Made by a program: the position numbers and the translations under genes. From Streptomyces sp. NBC_00390 (GTDB taxonomy: Bacteria > Actinomycetota > Actinomycetes > Streptomycetales > Streptomycetaceae): a DNA stretch of 64,000 bases. The number at the start of each line of letters is the position of its first letter. Within the stretch, counting starts at the first letter, position 1. The notes beneath the pieces were generated by a model. That model worked only from the letters and a program-made list of their open reading frames with translations, searched no databases and had not been told where the DNA came from. Positions 50,103-59,233 of the stretch are shown piece after piece. The DNA is taken from positions 7,316,001 through 7,380,000 of the forward strand of contig NZ_CP107945.1 of the NCBI RefSeq assembly GCF_036057275.1, written 5' to 3'.

Positions 50103-51686
50103 ATGCGTCTCTTCGGACAGGTCGGAACTCTTGACTCGAAGGATGAACTGGCCCACCCTGAACGGATGTTCAGAACAGATGTTCAGAACGCCCGCGAGCC
50201 TGCCGACGTGACGGTGATCGGCGGCGGTATGGCGGGCATGGCCACGGCGCTGCGGCTGCAGGCGGCCGGACTGTCCACGCTTGTGCTGGAGGCACACGGC
50301 CACGCGGGCGGCTGCGCCGGGTACTACCGGAAGCGGGGTTTCTCCTTCGACGTGGGCGCGACCACTCTGGTCGACTTCGGCCCCGGTGGTGTCGGCGGCG
50401 AACTGCTCGAAACCGTGGGCATACCGCCGCTGGACGCGCATGAACTGCCCGGCTACCGGGCCTTTCTGCCGGACCGTGAGGTCGTGCTGCACCGCGATCA
50501 GACCGCGTGGCACGAGGAACGGCTGCGCAAACTCGGCGACAGCGAGGACCATCGCCGCTTCTGGGCGCTGCTCGACCGACTGGCACACACCTTCTGGCAG
50601 GCCAGCCGCAGGGGCGTACGACTGCCGATACGCCGGCCCGCTGACGCCCTCCACGACCTGCGGGCGGTCGGCATACCCGGCGTACGGCTCGCCCGCCACC
50701 TGAACCGAACCCTGGGCGAGGCCCTGCGGGACCACTCCCTGCGTGGCGACGACGCGCTCGTGGGGCTGCTCGGCATGCTGGTCGAGGACACCGTGCACAC
50801 GACGGTCGACGACGCGCCCCTCATCAACGCGGCGCTCGGGGTGACCATCCGGGGCGCGGGACTCAGCCGGCACACCGGAGGCATGCACGGATTCTGGCGC
50901 GTCCTCGTGCAGCACTACCGGGGCCTCGGCGGCTCGCTCCGGGTGGGCTGCCCCGTCGCGCGCGTCGAAGGCGGCCCCGGCGCCTACCGGCTGACCACCC
51001 GCCGAGGCGTCGTGCACGCCCGCCGTATCGTCTGCGCGGTCCCCGCCGCCACCACGGCGACGATCTGCGCAGGGCTCCCGGTCGCCCGCAGACTGCGGAC
51101 GTACCTGGAACGGGACGCGGACGCGCTGGGCGGTGCGACCGTGGTCTTCCTCGGCGTACCCGAGTCCGAGGTGGCGGGCCAGGACCTCACGCACCATCAG
51201 GTACTGCAGGCGTACGACCGTCCCCTGGGCGACGGCAACAACATGTTCGTCTCCGTGTCCGCGCCCGGCGACGCGCTCAGCGCCCCGCCCGGCCACCGAG
51301 CGGTGATGATCTCCACCCACACCGACCTCGCCGCCTGGCGCGGCCTCGACCGGAGCGCTTACGAACAGCGCAAGAAGGAAGCAGGCGAAGAACTGGTGGC
51401 TCTGGCCCGGCGCGTGTACCCCCGCCTCGGAGAGCGAGCCGTGTTCGCGCAGACCGGAACGCCCCGCAGCTACGAACGGTTCGGCTTCCGTCCGGGCGGA
51501 GCGGTCGGCGGAGCGCGCCAGCATCTGCGCAACACCAACCAGCACGCCGTACCGCACGATCTCGGCGGCCCGGGGCTGTGGCTCGTCGGCGACTCGACCT
51601 GGCCCGGCCTCGGCACGGTCGCCTGCGTGCTGGGCAGCCGCATCGTCGCGGAGGGCATGCTGAGGGAGAAGGGACGGTCCCGATGA
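50103..51686 (+). CDS. Phytoene desaturase/carotene isomerase-like FAD oxidoreductase
   Basis: A 527-residue carotenoid-type amine oxidase-fold protein. FAD loop VTVIGGGMAGMATALRLQ, then AGGCAGYYRKRGFSFDVGAT (CrtI/CrtISO-type). C-terminal FAD region WLVGDSTWPGLGTVACVLGS. ATG 50103 with GAGGTGG upstream; ATG 50166 is an alternative. The next gene overlaps by ATGA and encodes a His-box hydroxylase/desaturase, so carotenoid modification is the likely pathway. No phytoene synthase or GGPP synthase lies nearby. Confidence 0.85.
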   Translation: MRLFGQVGTLDSKDELAHPERMFRTDVQNAREPADVTVIGGGMAGMATALRLQAAGLSTLVLEAHGHAGGCAGYYRKRGFSFDVGATTLVDFGPGGVGGELLETVGIPPLDAHELPGYRAFLPDREVVLHRDQTAWHEERLRKLGDSEDHRRFWALLDRLAHTFWQASRRGVRLPIRRPADALHDLRAVGIPGVRLARHLNRTLGEALRDHSLRGDDALVGLLGMLVEDTVHTTVDDAPLINAALGVTIRGAGLSRHTGGMHGFWRVLVQHYRGLGGSLRVGCPVARVEGGPGAYRLTTRRGVVHARRIVCAVPAATTATICAGLPVARRLRTYLERDADALGGATVVFLGVPESEVAGQDLTHHQVLQAYDRPLGDGNNMFVSVSAPGDALSAPPGHRAVMISTHTDLAAWRGLDRSAYEQRKKEAGEELVALARRVYPRLGERAVFAQTGTPRSYERFGFRPGGAVGGARQHLRNTNQHAVPHDLGGPGLWLVGDSTWPGLGTVACVLGSRIVAEGMLREKGRSR

Positions 51687-52552
51687 CCCCGACCGATCCG
51701 GCCACAGGGCCCGAACCACCGGTCGTACCGCCCGCCGTGCCGCCTCGGACGGCAGGGGCCCCGGCACCGGGTCTGCCGACCCTGGCGGAGCTCGGCGAGG
51801 ATCTCCTCGTCACCACACGCTGGCAGCGGATCGTCGCCCTGTCCCGTCCCGGCGTCGGAGTGCTGTGCTTTGCGGGCGCTGTGTGGCTGGGCTGGTGGTG
51901 GCTGACTCCCGTGATCGTCTTCGGCGTCTTCGTCGCCGTGGTGACCGTCACCCACGACGTCGTGCACCGCACGATCGGCCTGTCTCCCCGCGCCACCGAC
52001 TGGGCGCTGTTCGCGATGGGGCTGGTCCTGCTGGAGAGCGGGCACGCCTACCGGTCCACGCACACCCAGCACCACCGGATCTTCCCGCACCCCGACGACC
52101 CGGAAGGCTACCCGGCCGAGCTGTCGCTGCTCGGCGCCGTCTGCTACGGCCCCGTGTTCCTCGTGCGCCTGTGGTTCTGGTCCTACCGGCAAGGACAGGA
52201 CCGCCGTTGGCTCCTCGCGGAAGCCACGGCCCCGTTCGCCGCGCTCGGCGGGGGAGTGCTGCTCCTGCCCCACACGCCAGGAGTGCTGGTCTATACGGTG
52301 ATGGCGATCGTCGGGAGCTGGGTGTACCCCCTCCTGACGGTGTACCTGCCGCACCACGACTACGGAGACACCCCGTTGACCCAGACCCGCACCCTGCGCG
52401 GGAGAATCATCCCCGCCGTCTTCCTGGAGCTCACCTACCACTTGGAGCACCATCTCTACCCGCGTGTGCCCAGCCATCACCTGCCGGAGCTCTCGCGCCG
52501 GCTCGAAGGCCACTTCGCCGCCCACGGGGTCCGGCCGGTGCGCGTTGTCTGA
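51683..52552 (+). CDS. Membrane di-iron fatty acid desaturase / carotene hydroxylase-like
   Basis: A 289-residue membrane di-iron enzyme with His boxes HDVVH, THTQHH and HLEHHLYPRVPSHH, four or so helices (VGVLCFAGAVWLGWWWL etc.) and a Pro-rich N-terminus. The layout fits carotene hydroxylases/ketolases (CrtR type) and acyl desaturases. ATG overlaps the stop of the desaturase gene (ATGA, 51683-51686). Together they could hydroxylate a carotenoid; inference. Confidence 0.88.
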   Translation: MTPTDPATGPEPPVVPPAVPPRTAGAPAPGLPTLAELGEDLLVTTRWQRIVALSRPGVGVLCFAGAVWLGWWWLTPVIVFGVFVAVVTVTHDVVHRTIGLSPRATDWALFAMGLVLLESGHAYRSTHTQHHRIFPHPDDPEGYPAELSLLGAVCYGPVFLVRLWFWSYRQGQDRRWLLAEATAPFAALGGGVLLLPHTPGVLVYTVMAIVGSWVYPLLTVYLPHHDYGDTPLTQTRTLRGRIIPAVFLELTYHLEHHLYPRVPSHHLPELSRRLEGHFAAHGVRPVRVV

Positions 52553-53150
52553 CACACGTGACCGCGTCCTCGACGCGACCCTCGCCTGCCTGGTGCGCAA
52601 CGGCTACGGAGGCACGACCGCGCGGGCGATCGCCCAGACCGGCGGCTTCGCCCCCGGAGTGATCTACTACCACTTCTCGGACCTGGACGATCTGCTGGTG
52701 GCGGCGCTGGCCCGGACCAGCGCATCCCGGATACGGCGCTATCGCGCAGAGCTGTCCGGGACGGACCGGGCCGTGCCCACGGTCGCACGGCTCCGCGAGC
52801 TCTACGACGAGGACACCGAAAGCGGGCACATCGCCGCCGTTCAGGAGCTGTACGCCGGCGCCAGGCCCGGGTCGAGGCTGGCCGCCCAACTGGCCCTCGA
52901 AACCCGGAACTGGGAGGCGCTGGCCGAGGAACTGCTGAGTGCGCTGCTGCGCGGCAAACCCCTCGCGTCCATCGTGCGCGTACCCGTACTGGCGAGCGCG
53001 TCCGTTGCGTTCTACCTCGGCATGGAAACCCTCACCCACCTCGACGGCGACCGCTCCCGCCCGGCGACACTCTTCGACCAGGCCGCCAGGCTCGCCGCGG
53101 TCTTCGACCGGATCCCTCGCCTGAACCGGCGGGCACGCCGGACTCGTTGA
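52545..53150 (+). CDS. TetR family transcriptional regulator
   Basis: A 201-residue TetR protein: HTH (GYGGTTARAIAQTGGFAPGV, IYYHFSDLDDLLVAAL) near residues 16-55, and a helical ligand domain. I place the start at TTG 52545, overlapping the upstream stop; the frame is open to ATG 52464 but that would add 27 residues without similarity. It is the third gene of the carotenoid-like operon and probably regulates it. A 188-base gap follows. Confidence 0.85.
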   Translation: MSDTRDRVLDATLACLVRNGYGGTTARAIAQTGGFAPGVIYYHFSDLDDLLVAALARTSASRIRRYRAELSGTDRAVPTVARLRELYDEDTESGHIAAVQELYAGARPGSRLAAQLALETRNWEALAEELLSALLRGKPLASIVRVPVLASASVAFYLGMETLTHLDGDRSRPATLFDQAARLAAVFDRIPRLNRRARRTR

Positions 53151-53338
53151 GCTTCCGGCGCCGGTCCGGCAGCCACATCGCGAGCCCGCCCGCAGCGGGC
53201 CGGCCACGTCGCGGACGCGGACCTCGTCCGGATCGCGGTGGGCTTCCCGGCGCTGTGAGTACCGCGAACACGCGGAGACCCCGACCCGCCGACGCAACCA
53301 CCCAGGACGGGGCTGTGAGACAGGCACCGGCGGTGTCG

Positions 53339-54898
53339 TCAGTCCTCCTCGCGAGGAGGCATCGCCGCTGCTTCCCGCCCGGCCCTGCCCGCTTCACTGC
53401 CGGCAGTGCCGACAAGCGGAGGAGCCGCTTCACCACGCTGATACGGCTCGCGCCGCGGTGCGGACTTCGCCACCAGCACGCTGTGCTGACGGCGGCGCGT
53501 GCGCAGCCCTGTCAGCGTGATCAGCAGGCCGCCCGCCGCAACAACGGTGACCACCACGAGGCCGGGGCGGAAGCTGTCCAGCACCTCCTGCGGGGAGCGG
53601 CCCGTGTCACCACCCGCTGTGACGACCGCGGTGACGACGGCAAGGAAGATCGCGCCGCCGACCTGGATCGAGGTGTTGAGCAGTCCGGAGACCATGCCCT
53701 GTTCGTGGTCCTCTACGCCGTTGGTGGCCTGGATGTTGAGGGAAGGGAAGACCAATGCGCAGGCCGCGCCGAGCAGCAGCATCGACGGAAGGATCACCGC
53801 TGCGTAGCCCGGCGAGAGGTCGATGCGGAGGAAGAGCGCGTAGGCGATCACCAGGAGCGAGAACCCGGTGGCGATCACCCGCGGTGTGCCGAACCGGTCG
53901 ACGACCGAGCCGATCTTCGTCGACGACAGGGCCACCAGCGCGCCCGCGGGCAGGAAGGCCAGTGCCGTCTGCAGGGCCGACCAGCCGAGCAGGGACTGCA
54001 TGTACTGCGTGACGAGGAACTGGAAGCCGACGTAACTGCCGAAGAAGAACGCGGCGCCGAGGTTGGCCCGGATCTGGCTGCCCGAGCGCAGCACGCCCAG
54101 CCGGATCAGCGGGTGGGCGCTGCGCCGCTCGATGGTGGCGAACACGGTGAGCAGCGCGGCGGTGGCGAGGAACGACAGCAGGGTTCGGGCCGAGGCCCAG
54201 CCCGCCTCGGGAGCCTGGACGACGGTGAAGACGAGCAGCAGCATCGAGAGCGTGCCGGTGACGGCGCCCGGAAGGTCGTATCCCTTGCCGGAGTCCTCTC
54301 GGCTGCTGCGGGGGATCAGCCGGAGGCCGGCGATGAGCGCGATCAGGGCGATGGGCGCGGGCAGCAGCATCGTCAGCCGCCAGCTCACCTCGGTGAGCAG
54401 CCCGGAGAGCACCAGGCCCATCGAGAATCCGGTGGCGGCGCAGGTGGTGTAGATGGACAGGGCGCGGTTGCGCTGCGGGCCTTCCCTGAAGGTCGTGGTG
54501 ATGATCGAGAGGCCGGCGGGTGCGGTGAAGGCGGCGCTCAGGCCCTTGATGAACCGGCTGGCGATCAGCAGCGGTCCGGAGTCGACGAGCCCGCCGAGCA
54601 GGGAGGCGAGCGCGAAGACGGCGAGGGCGATCAGGAAGACGCGGCGCCGGCCGAGGAGGTCGGCCGCGCGGCCGCCGAGCAGGAGGAGTCCGCCGTAGCC
54701 GAGGATGTAGCCGCTGACGATCCACTGCAGGGTCGAGGTGGACAGGCCGAGATCGGTGGCGATGGAAGGCAGGGCGACGCCCACCATCGAGACGTCCAGG
54801 GCGTCCAGGAACATCGCGGCGCAGAGCACGAGCAGCGTGCCCCACAGACGGGGGCTCCAGCGCTCCTGCGTATCGGGGACGGCGATCGGTGTGGTCAT
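53339..54898 (-). CDS. MFS multidrug efflux transporter (DHA2/14-TMS type)
   Basis: A 519-residue drug transporter of 14 helices. N-terminal antiporter motif LDALDVSMVGVALPSI (LDxTxVNVALP variant), motif A GGRAADLLGRRRVF, and a long charged C-terminal tail. ATG 54898; upstream, overlapping palindromes separate it from the divergent marR-type gene. Typical substrates are antibiotics or dyes; specificity unknown. Confidence 0.93.
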   Translation of the reverse strand: MTTPIAVPDTQERWSPRLWGTLLVLCAAMFLDALDVSMVGVALPSIATDLGLSTSTLQWIVSGYILGYGGLLLLGGRAADLLGRRRVFLIALAVFALASLLGGLVDSGPLLIASRFIKGLSAAFTAPAGLSIITTTFREGPQRNRALSIYTTCAATGFSMGLVLSGLLTEVSWRLTMLLPAPIALIALIAGLRLIPRSSREDSGKGYDLPGAVTGTLSMLLLVFTVVQAPEAGWASARTLLSFLATAALLTVFATIERRSAHPLIRLGVLRSGSQIRANLGAAFFFGSYVGFQFLVTQYMQSLLGWSALQTALAFLPAGALVALSSTKIGSVVDRFGTPRVIATGFSLLVIAYALFLRIDLSPGYAAVILPSMLLLGAACALVFPSLNIQATNGVEDHEQGMVSGLLNTSIQVGGAIFLAVVTAVVTAGGDTGRSPQEVLDSFRPGLVVVTVVAAGGLLITLTGLRTRRRQHSVLVAKSAPRREPYQRGEAAPPLVGTAGSEAGRAGREAAAMPPREED

Positions 54899-54919
54899 GT
54901 GCAGCACGCTACATGCACA

Positions 54920-54940
54920 TGCATTCAATGCAAGTGCATT
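54920..54940. promoter_or_regulatory. Overlapping MarR-type palindromes
   Basis: TGCATTCAATGCA (54920-54932) and AATGCAAGTGCATT (54927-54940) overlap by 6 bases, sharing AATGCA. They lie 22-42 bases before the MFS start and about 46-66 before the MarR start. They suit dimer binding of the divergent MarR repressor. Confidence 0.8.
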
Positions 54941-54985
54941 TAATTCTCGTGCAACAAAGTGCCGCTTTTCTGCTAACGTGCGGTC

Positions 54986-55417
54986 ATGGGAGCAACGAAG
55001 TCCGAGCGGGCGCTCGTGGAGCAATGGCGGGACGTTCTCGCACTTCACGCCCGTACGACCTGCGAACTCGACCGTGAGCTGCACCAGCACGGACTCGGCG
55101 CCAGCGACTTCGAGGTGCTCGACGTGCTCGCCGAGATTCCGGCCGATGCCGAGGGCGATGCCTGCTCGTACCGCGTCCAGGAGCTCGCGTCCCGCGTCCA
55201 TCTCAGCCAGAGCGCGCTGTCCCGCCTGGTCGCACGGCTCGAGAAGGACGGCCTGGTGACCCGGGGCATGTGCAGCGAGGACCGGCGTGGGGTGCGCGTA
55301 CGGCTCACCGGCGAGGGCCGGGCCCGCCATGCCCAGGTGCAGCCGGTTCAGCGTGCGGTGCTCTCCCGGATGCTGTCGGGCGTGGAGCAGCCCGGGGCCG
55401 GGGCGGCCGCAGTGTGA
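54986..55417 (+). CDS. MarR family transcriptional regulator
   Basis: A 143-residue winged-helix repressor: LGASDFEVLDVLAEIP, ASRVHLSQSALSRLVARLEK and GLVTRGMCSEDRRGVRVRLT. A TAACGT box at 54974-54979 lies 6 bases before ATG 54986, suggesting a leaderless transcript. Divergent from an MFS pump that it most likely represses through the palindromes at 54920-54940. Confidence 0.94.
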   Translation: MGATKSERALVEQWRDVLALHARTTCELDRELHQHGLGASDFEVLDVLAEIPADAEGDACSYRVQELASRVHLSQSALSRLVARLEKDGLVTRGMCSEDRRGVRVRLTGEGRARHAQVQPVQRAVLSRMLSGVEQPGAGAAAV

Positions 55418-55513
55418 CAGCGGAGTTCGCCGGATCGGCGCGAACTCCGCTCGCCGGTGACCGGCTCGGCATCCGGCGGCAGCCGGTTCCGCGGCGTCCG
55501 GCACGGAAGCCGG

Positions 55514-56803
55514 TCAGCGCAGTGACGGCTCGTCGGTGCCGTCCACCAGGACAGCCGGCCGATGTGCCGGCTGAGGCTGGTGCGCGTTCGTGGCCGCGGG
55601 CGTGGCGTGCCGGGCTCCGTAACCGATCAGTGCCGCGCCCGCCGCGAGCGCCGCGACCGTCGTGAGGGCCACCGGCAGTGAGAACCAGTCGGCGAGGAAG
55701 CCGATCGCGGGCGGGCCCAGCAGCATTCCGCCGTATCCGAGTGTCGATGCCGCGGCCACGCCGGCGGGTCCGGCCAGCGCGCCCGCGCGGGCCACCGCCA
55801 GCGGGAAGATGTTCGCGAGGCCGAGGCCGGTCACGGTGAAACCGAGCAGAGCCGCCCATACGCCGGGCGCGAGCGCGCCGAGCAGCATGCCGGCGGCGGC
55901 CGTCAGGCCGCCCGCGACCAGCGTGCGGGTCTGACCCAGGCGCTCCAGCAGGGCTGTGCCGGACAGCCGGCCGGCGGTCATGGCCAGGGCGAACAGTGAG
56001 TAGCCGGCGGCGGCGACGCCCGGGTGGGCGTGCAGATCCTGCTCCAGATGGAGCGCGCTCCAGTCCGCCATCGCCCCCTCGCCGTACGCGGTGCACAGCG
56101 CGATCACGCCGAAGAGCAGAACGAGCCGACGCGTGCGGCCCGACATCCGGCGGGGCGTGATCCGGTCCGCGCCGCCGGCGGGAGTCGGTGCGGGGTGGCG
56201 CAGCAGTACCGGCCCGGCCGCGGCCGTGACAGCCAGCCCGACGACGGTCAGGCCGAGCAGATGGGAGGTGGGGGACAGCCCGCCCGCGACCAGCCCTCCC
56301 AGCCCCGCACCCAGCATCCCGCCGAGGCTGAACGCCGCGTGGAAGCTGGGCATGACGGGCCGTCGCATCTCGGCCACGAGGTCGACCGCCGCGCTGTTCA
56401 TGGCGACGTTCATCCCGCCGTAGGCGGCGCCGAAGACCAGCAGTACCAGGCCGAGGGCGGCGGCCGAATGGGTGAGCGGCGGCAGCGCCATGCTCAGCGC
56501 GAGCAGCATGCCGGCGGCCACAGTCACCGGATGGCTGCCGTAGCGGCGGCAGAGCCGTCCGGTGAGGGTCATCGTCACCACCGCTCCGGCGGAGACCCCC
56601 AGGAGCGCGAGTCCCAGGTCGCCTGCCGACGATCCGGTCTGCTGCTTGATGGCGGGGATGCGGACGACCCAGCCGGCGAAGAGAAAGCCGTCGAGGGCGA
56701 AGAAGACGGTCAGCGCGATGCGGAGGCGGGACAGGGGGGTGGGGGCAGGGTCACTGCCGGGTCCCCCCGGTGCGGCCGTCCTGAGTTTGTTTATGAGCGG
56801 CAC
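55514..56803 (-). CDS. MFS transporter (FucP/sugar-type)
   Basis: A 429-residue 12-helix MFS protein (LRIALTVFFALDGFLFAGWV, GLALLGVSAGAVVTMTLTGR, AAYGGMNVAMNSAAVDLV). The GTG at 56803 lies 6 bases after TATCCT on the minus strand, so a leaderless start is likely; the frame continues to ATG 56839 but crosses that box. Divergent from a ROK repressor, which suggests a sugar or sugar-derived substrate. Confidence 0.88.
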   Translation of the reverse strand: MPLINKLRTAAPGGPGSDPAPTPLSRLRIALTVFFALDGFLFAGWVVRIPAIKQQTGSSAGDLGLALLGVSAGAVVTMTLTGRLCRRYGSHPVTVAAGMLLALSMALPPLTHSAAALGLVLLVFGAAYGGMNVAMNSAAVDLVAEMRRPVMPSFHAAFSLGGMLGAGLGGLVAGGLSPTSHLLGLTVVGLAVTAAAGPVLLRHPAPTPAGGADRITPRRMSGRTRRLVLLFGVIALCTAYGEGAMADWSALHLEQDLHAHPGVAAAGYSLFALAMTAGRLSGTALLERLGQTRTLVAGGLTAAAGMLLGALAPGVWAALLGFTVTGLGLANIFPLAVARAGALAGPAGVAAASTLGYGGMLLGPPAIGFLADWFSLPVALTTVAALAAGAALIGYGARHATPAATNAHQPQPAHRPAVLVDGTDEPSLR

Positions 56804-56879
56804 AAAGTCAGGATAGGGGGCGGAGGCCGTTCCGTACAAGGCGGCGGACGAGCGACGGGATCATGGGAGACTCGCCTTC

Positions 56880-58091
56880 ATGAACGGCAACGCGACGACG
56901 CGGGCAAAGCTGGAACGGGGCAGGAGCGCACTCGGCCCTGCGCTGGAACTGGTGCACACCGGCCGTGCCCCGACGCGCGCCGTCCTCACGGCCGAACTCG
57001 GCGTCACCCGCGCCACCGCCGGCGCCGTGGCCGCCGAACTCGAGGCCCTCGGCCTGATCCGCGTCGACTCCCGGCCCACCGCCGCAGCGGGTTCCCAGGG
57101 CCGCCCCTCGCACCGCCTCGAGATCGACGACACCGGCCCCGTCGTCCTCGCCGCCCAGGTGCACGCCGACGGATTCCGCGCCGCCCTGGTCGGACTCGGC
57201 GGCCGTACCGTCGCCACCGCGCCCGGCTGTGTCACGGTCCAGGCCGACCCCGCTCAGGTGCTCGGCGAGGTCGTGGCAGCCGGCGCCGACCTGCTGCGCG
57301 CCAGTGGCCGGCGCTGCGTCGGCGCCGGACTCGCCGTGCCCTCCGCGGTCGCCGAGCCGGACGGCACCGCGCTCAATCCGCTGCATCTGGCGTGGCCGGC
57401 AGGGGCCCCGGTACGGGACATCTTCGCCGAGCAGGTACACGCCGCCGGAATCCAGGGACCCGCGTTCACGGGCAACGATGTCAATCTCGCGGCACTCGCC
57501 GAACACCGCCACGGCTCCGGACGGGGGGCACAGCATCTGCTCTGCGTCGCCACCGGCCACCGCGGTGTCGGCGGCGCACTGGTCCTCGACGGCCGTCTGC
57601 ACACCGGGAGCTCAGGGCTCGCCCTCGAGGTCGGCCATCTCACCGTCACCCCCGACGGCCGTCCCTGTCACTGCGGCAGTCGCGGCTGCCTCGATGTCGA
57701 GGCCGACCCGCTCGCCTTCCTCACGGCCGCGGGCCGCGATCCCGGCCCCGAGGTCTCGCTCCTGGAACAGTCCCGGGAACTGCTGCGCGCCGACTACGGC
57801 GATCCGGCCGTGCGGGCCGCCGCCGAGGAACTCATCGACCGCCTGGGCCTCGGGCTCGCCGGGCTGGTCAACATCCTCAACCCGGACCGCATCATCCTCG
57901 GCGGACTGCACCGCGACCTGCTGGACGCCGCCCCGGACCGGCTGCGCGCCGTGGTCGCCGACCGCAGCCTGTGGGGCCGCAGCGGAGGGGTTCCCATCCT
58001 GGCCTGCACCCTCGACCACAACAGCCTGGTGGGTGCGGCCGAACTGGCATGGCAGCCGGTCCTGGACGACCCGCTCGGCTCCCTCAGCTGA
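56880..58091 (+). CDS. ROK family transcriptional repressor
   Basis: A 403-residue ROK regulator with an N-terminal winged HTH (RAVLTAELGVTRATAGAVAA, ELEALGLIRVDSR) and a ROK sugar-binding domain (FTGNDVNLAALAEHRHGSG, LALEVGHLTVTP, zinc cluster CHCGSRGCLD). It lacks the kinase DxGxT loop at the start, so it is a repressor rather than an enzyme. Divergent from the MFS transporter 76 bases away, its likely target. Confidence 0.92.
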   Translation: MNGNATTRAKLERGRSALGPALELVHTGRAPTRAVLTAELGVTRATAGAVAAELEALGLIRVDSRPTAAAGSQGRPSHRLEIDDTGPVVLAAQVHADGFRAALVGLGGRTVATAPGCVTVQADPAQVLGEVVAAGADLLRASGRRCVGAGLAVPSAVAEPDGTALNPLHLAWPAGAPVRDIFAEQVHAAGIQGPAFTGNDVNLAALAEHRHGSGRGAQHLLCVATGHRGVGGALVLDGRLHTGSSGLALEVGHLTVTPDGRPCHCGSRGCLDVEADPLAFLTAAGRDPGPEVSLLEQSRELLRADYGDPAVRAAAEELIDRLGLGLAGLVNILNPDRIILGGLHRDLLDAAPDRLRAVVADRSLWGRSGGVPILACTLDHNSLVGAAELAWQPVLDDPLGSLS

Positions 58092-58239
58092 CAGCGCCGG
58101 GTCCGCGGTGGGAGCCTGCCCCGCTCCGCGTACCGGCGGTCCGGGCCCGCCCCCACGGTCCCCGGCCCGCACCGGTGGCCGACACCCGTCCGGAGGCACG
58201 AGGGACGGCTCCCTCCGCGGTTGCGGGTAGTCCACGACC

Positions 58240-59112
58240 ATGACCGACAAGCCCTCCGGCCCGGATCGCACCGTGAACCCACGGCTCCTCCGTCTGTACG
58301 ACTGGATCGAGGCCTCACCCGTGGGCCTGGGCTGGAACCGCGCCCGCGAGATGGAGTTGATGCACCGGGCCATGGGCTTCGCCGCACTCGGCTTTCTGAC
58401 CCTCGTACCGCTGCTGATCCTCGTCGCCGCGGCCGACCCGGCGAGCGGCCAGGGCTTCGCCCGCTGGATGGGCGCGGCGCTCGGCGTGTCGAAGGAGTCC
58501 CAGGACGAGGTGGAGCGGCTGTTCGGTCTGCCGGGGCAGGCGCTGCAGCGCACCACGGCGTTCGGCCTGGCCGCGCTCACCGTGTTCGGACTGACCTTCG
58601 GCTCCGCCGTACAGACCGGCTACGAGAAGGTGTGGGACCTGCCCACGGCCCGCTGGCACACCTTGTGGCGCCATGTGGTGTGGCTCGCGCTGCTCATCTT
58701 CTCCCTGATCGCGTTCGTCAACACGCCCGAACCGGAGGACTCCGTCCTTCTCACCATGGTCGTGGCACTGGGCGATCTGATCGGCACGTTCCTGTTCTTC
58801 TGGGCGTCCCAGCGGCTGCTGCTGTGCGGCCGGGTCCGCTGGCGGGCGCTGATCCCCGGGGCAGTGACCACGGCCCTGTTCATGCTGGGACTGCGGATCT
58901 TCTCCCAGATGGTCTTCTCCCCGTTGATCGCCTCGAACGCGGTCACGTACGGGCCGTTCGGGACGGTCCTCGTCATCCAGTCCTGGCTCGTCGGCGTCGG
59001 CGTGGTCGTCTACGCCGGCGCCCTGGTGGGACGGCTGATCCACGAGGCGCTCACCCGGCGCCGGCTGGAGCGCGAGTTCATGCTGGAACACGGCAGGCAC
59101 CACCGGACCTAG
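58240..59112 (+). CDS. YihY/BrkB family membrane protein
   Basis: A 290-residue integral membrane protein with about six helices (GFAALGFLTLVPLLILVAAA, HVVWLALLIFSLIAFVNTPE, ALGDLIGTFLFFWASQRLLL, VLVIQSWLVGVGVVVYAGAL). It matches the YihY family, formerly misnamed ribonuclease BN; function unsettled. Start MTDKPSGPDRTVNPRLLRLY. The preceding 148 bases show no gene. Confidence 0.88.
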   Translation: MTDKPSGPDRTVNPRLLRLYDWIEASPVGLGWNRAREMELMHRAMGFAALGFLTLVPLLILVAAADPASGQGFARWMGAALGVSKESQDEVERLFGLPGQALQRTTAFGLAALTVFGLTFGSAVQTGYEKVWDLPTARWHTLWRHVVWLALLIFSLIAFVNTPEPEDSVLLTMVVALGDLIGTFLFFWASQRLLLCGRVRWRALIPGAVTTALFMLGLRIFSQMVFSPLIASNAVTYGPFGTVLVIQSWLVGVGVVVYAGALVGRLIHEALTRRRLEREFMLEHGRHHRT

Positions 59113-59233
59113 CCGCTCTCGGGGCTCGGACGGCGGCAACGGGTGACACCCCCGGCAGCGTCGACGACGGCCGCGTGAAGCGCCCCTAAGCTCTGCCCGA
59201 GGCGGGGGTGCGCAGAGCAGGAAAGCGGGTGCC

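Noticed and set aside
53147..54943. 598-codon plus-strand ORF antisense to the MFS pump
   Set aside because: Asp/Glu/Gly-rich reverse complement of membrane helices; the MFS frame on the minus strand is clearly the gene.
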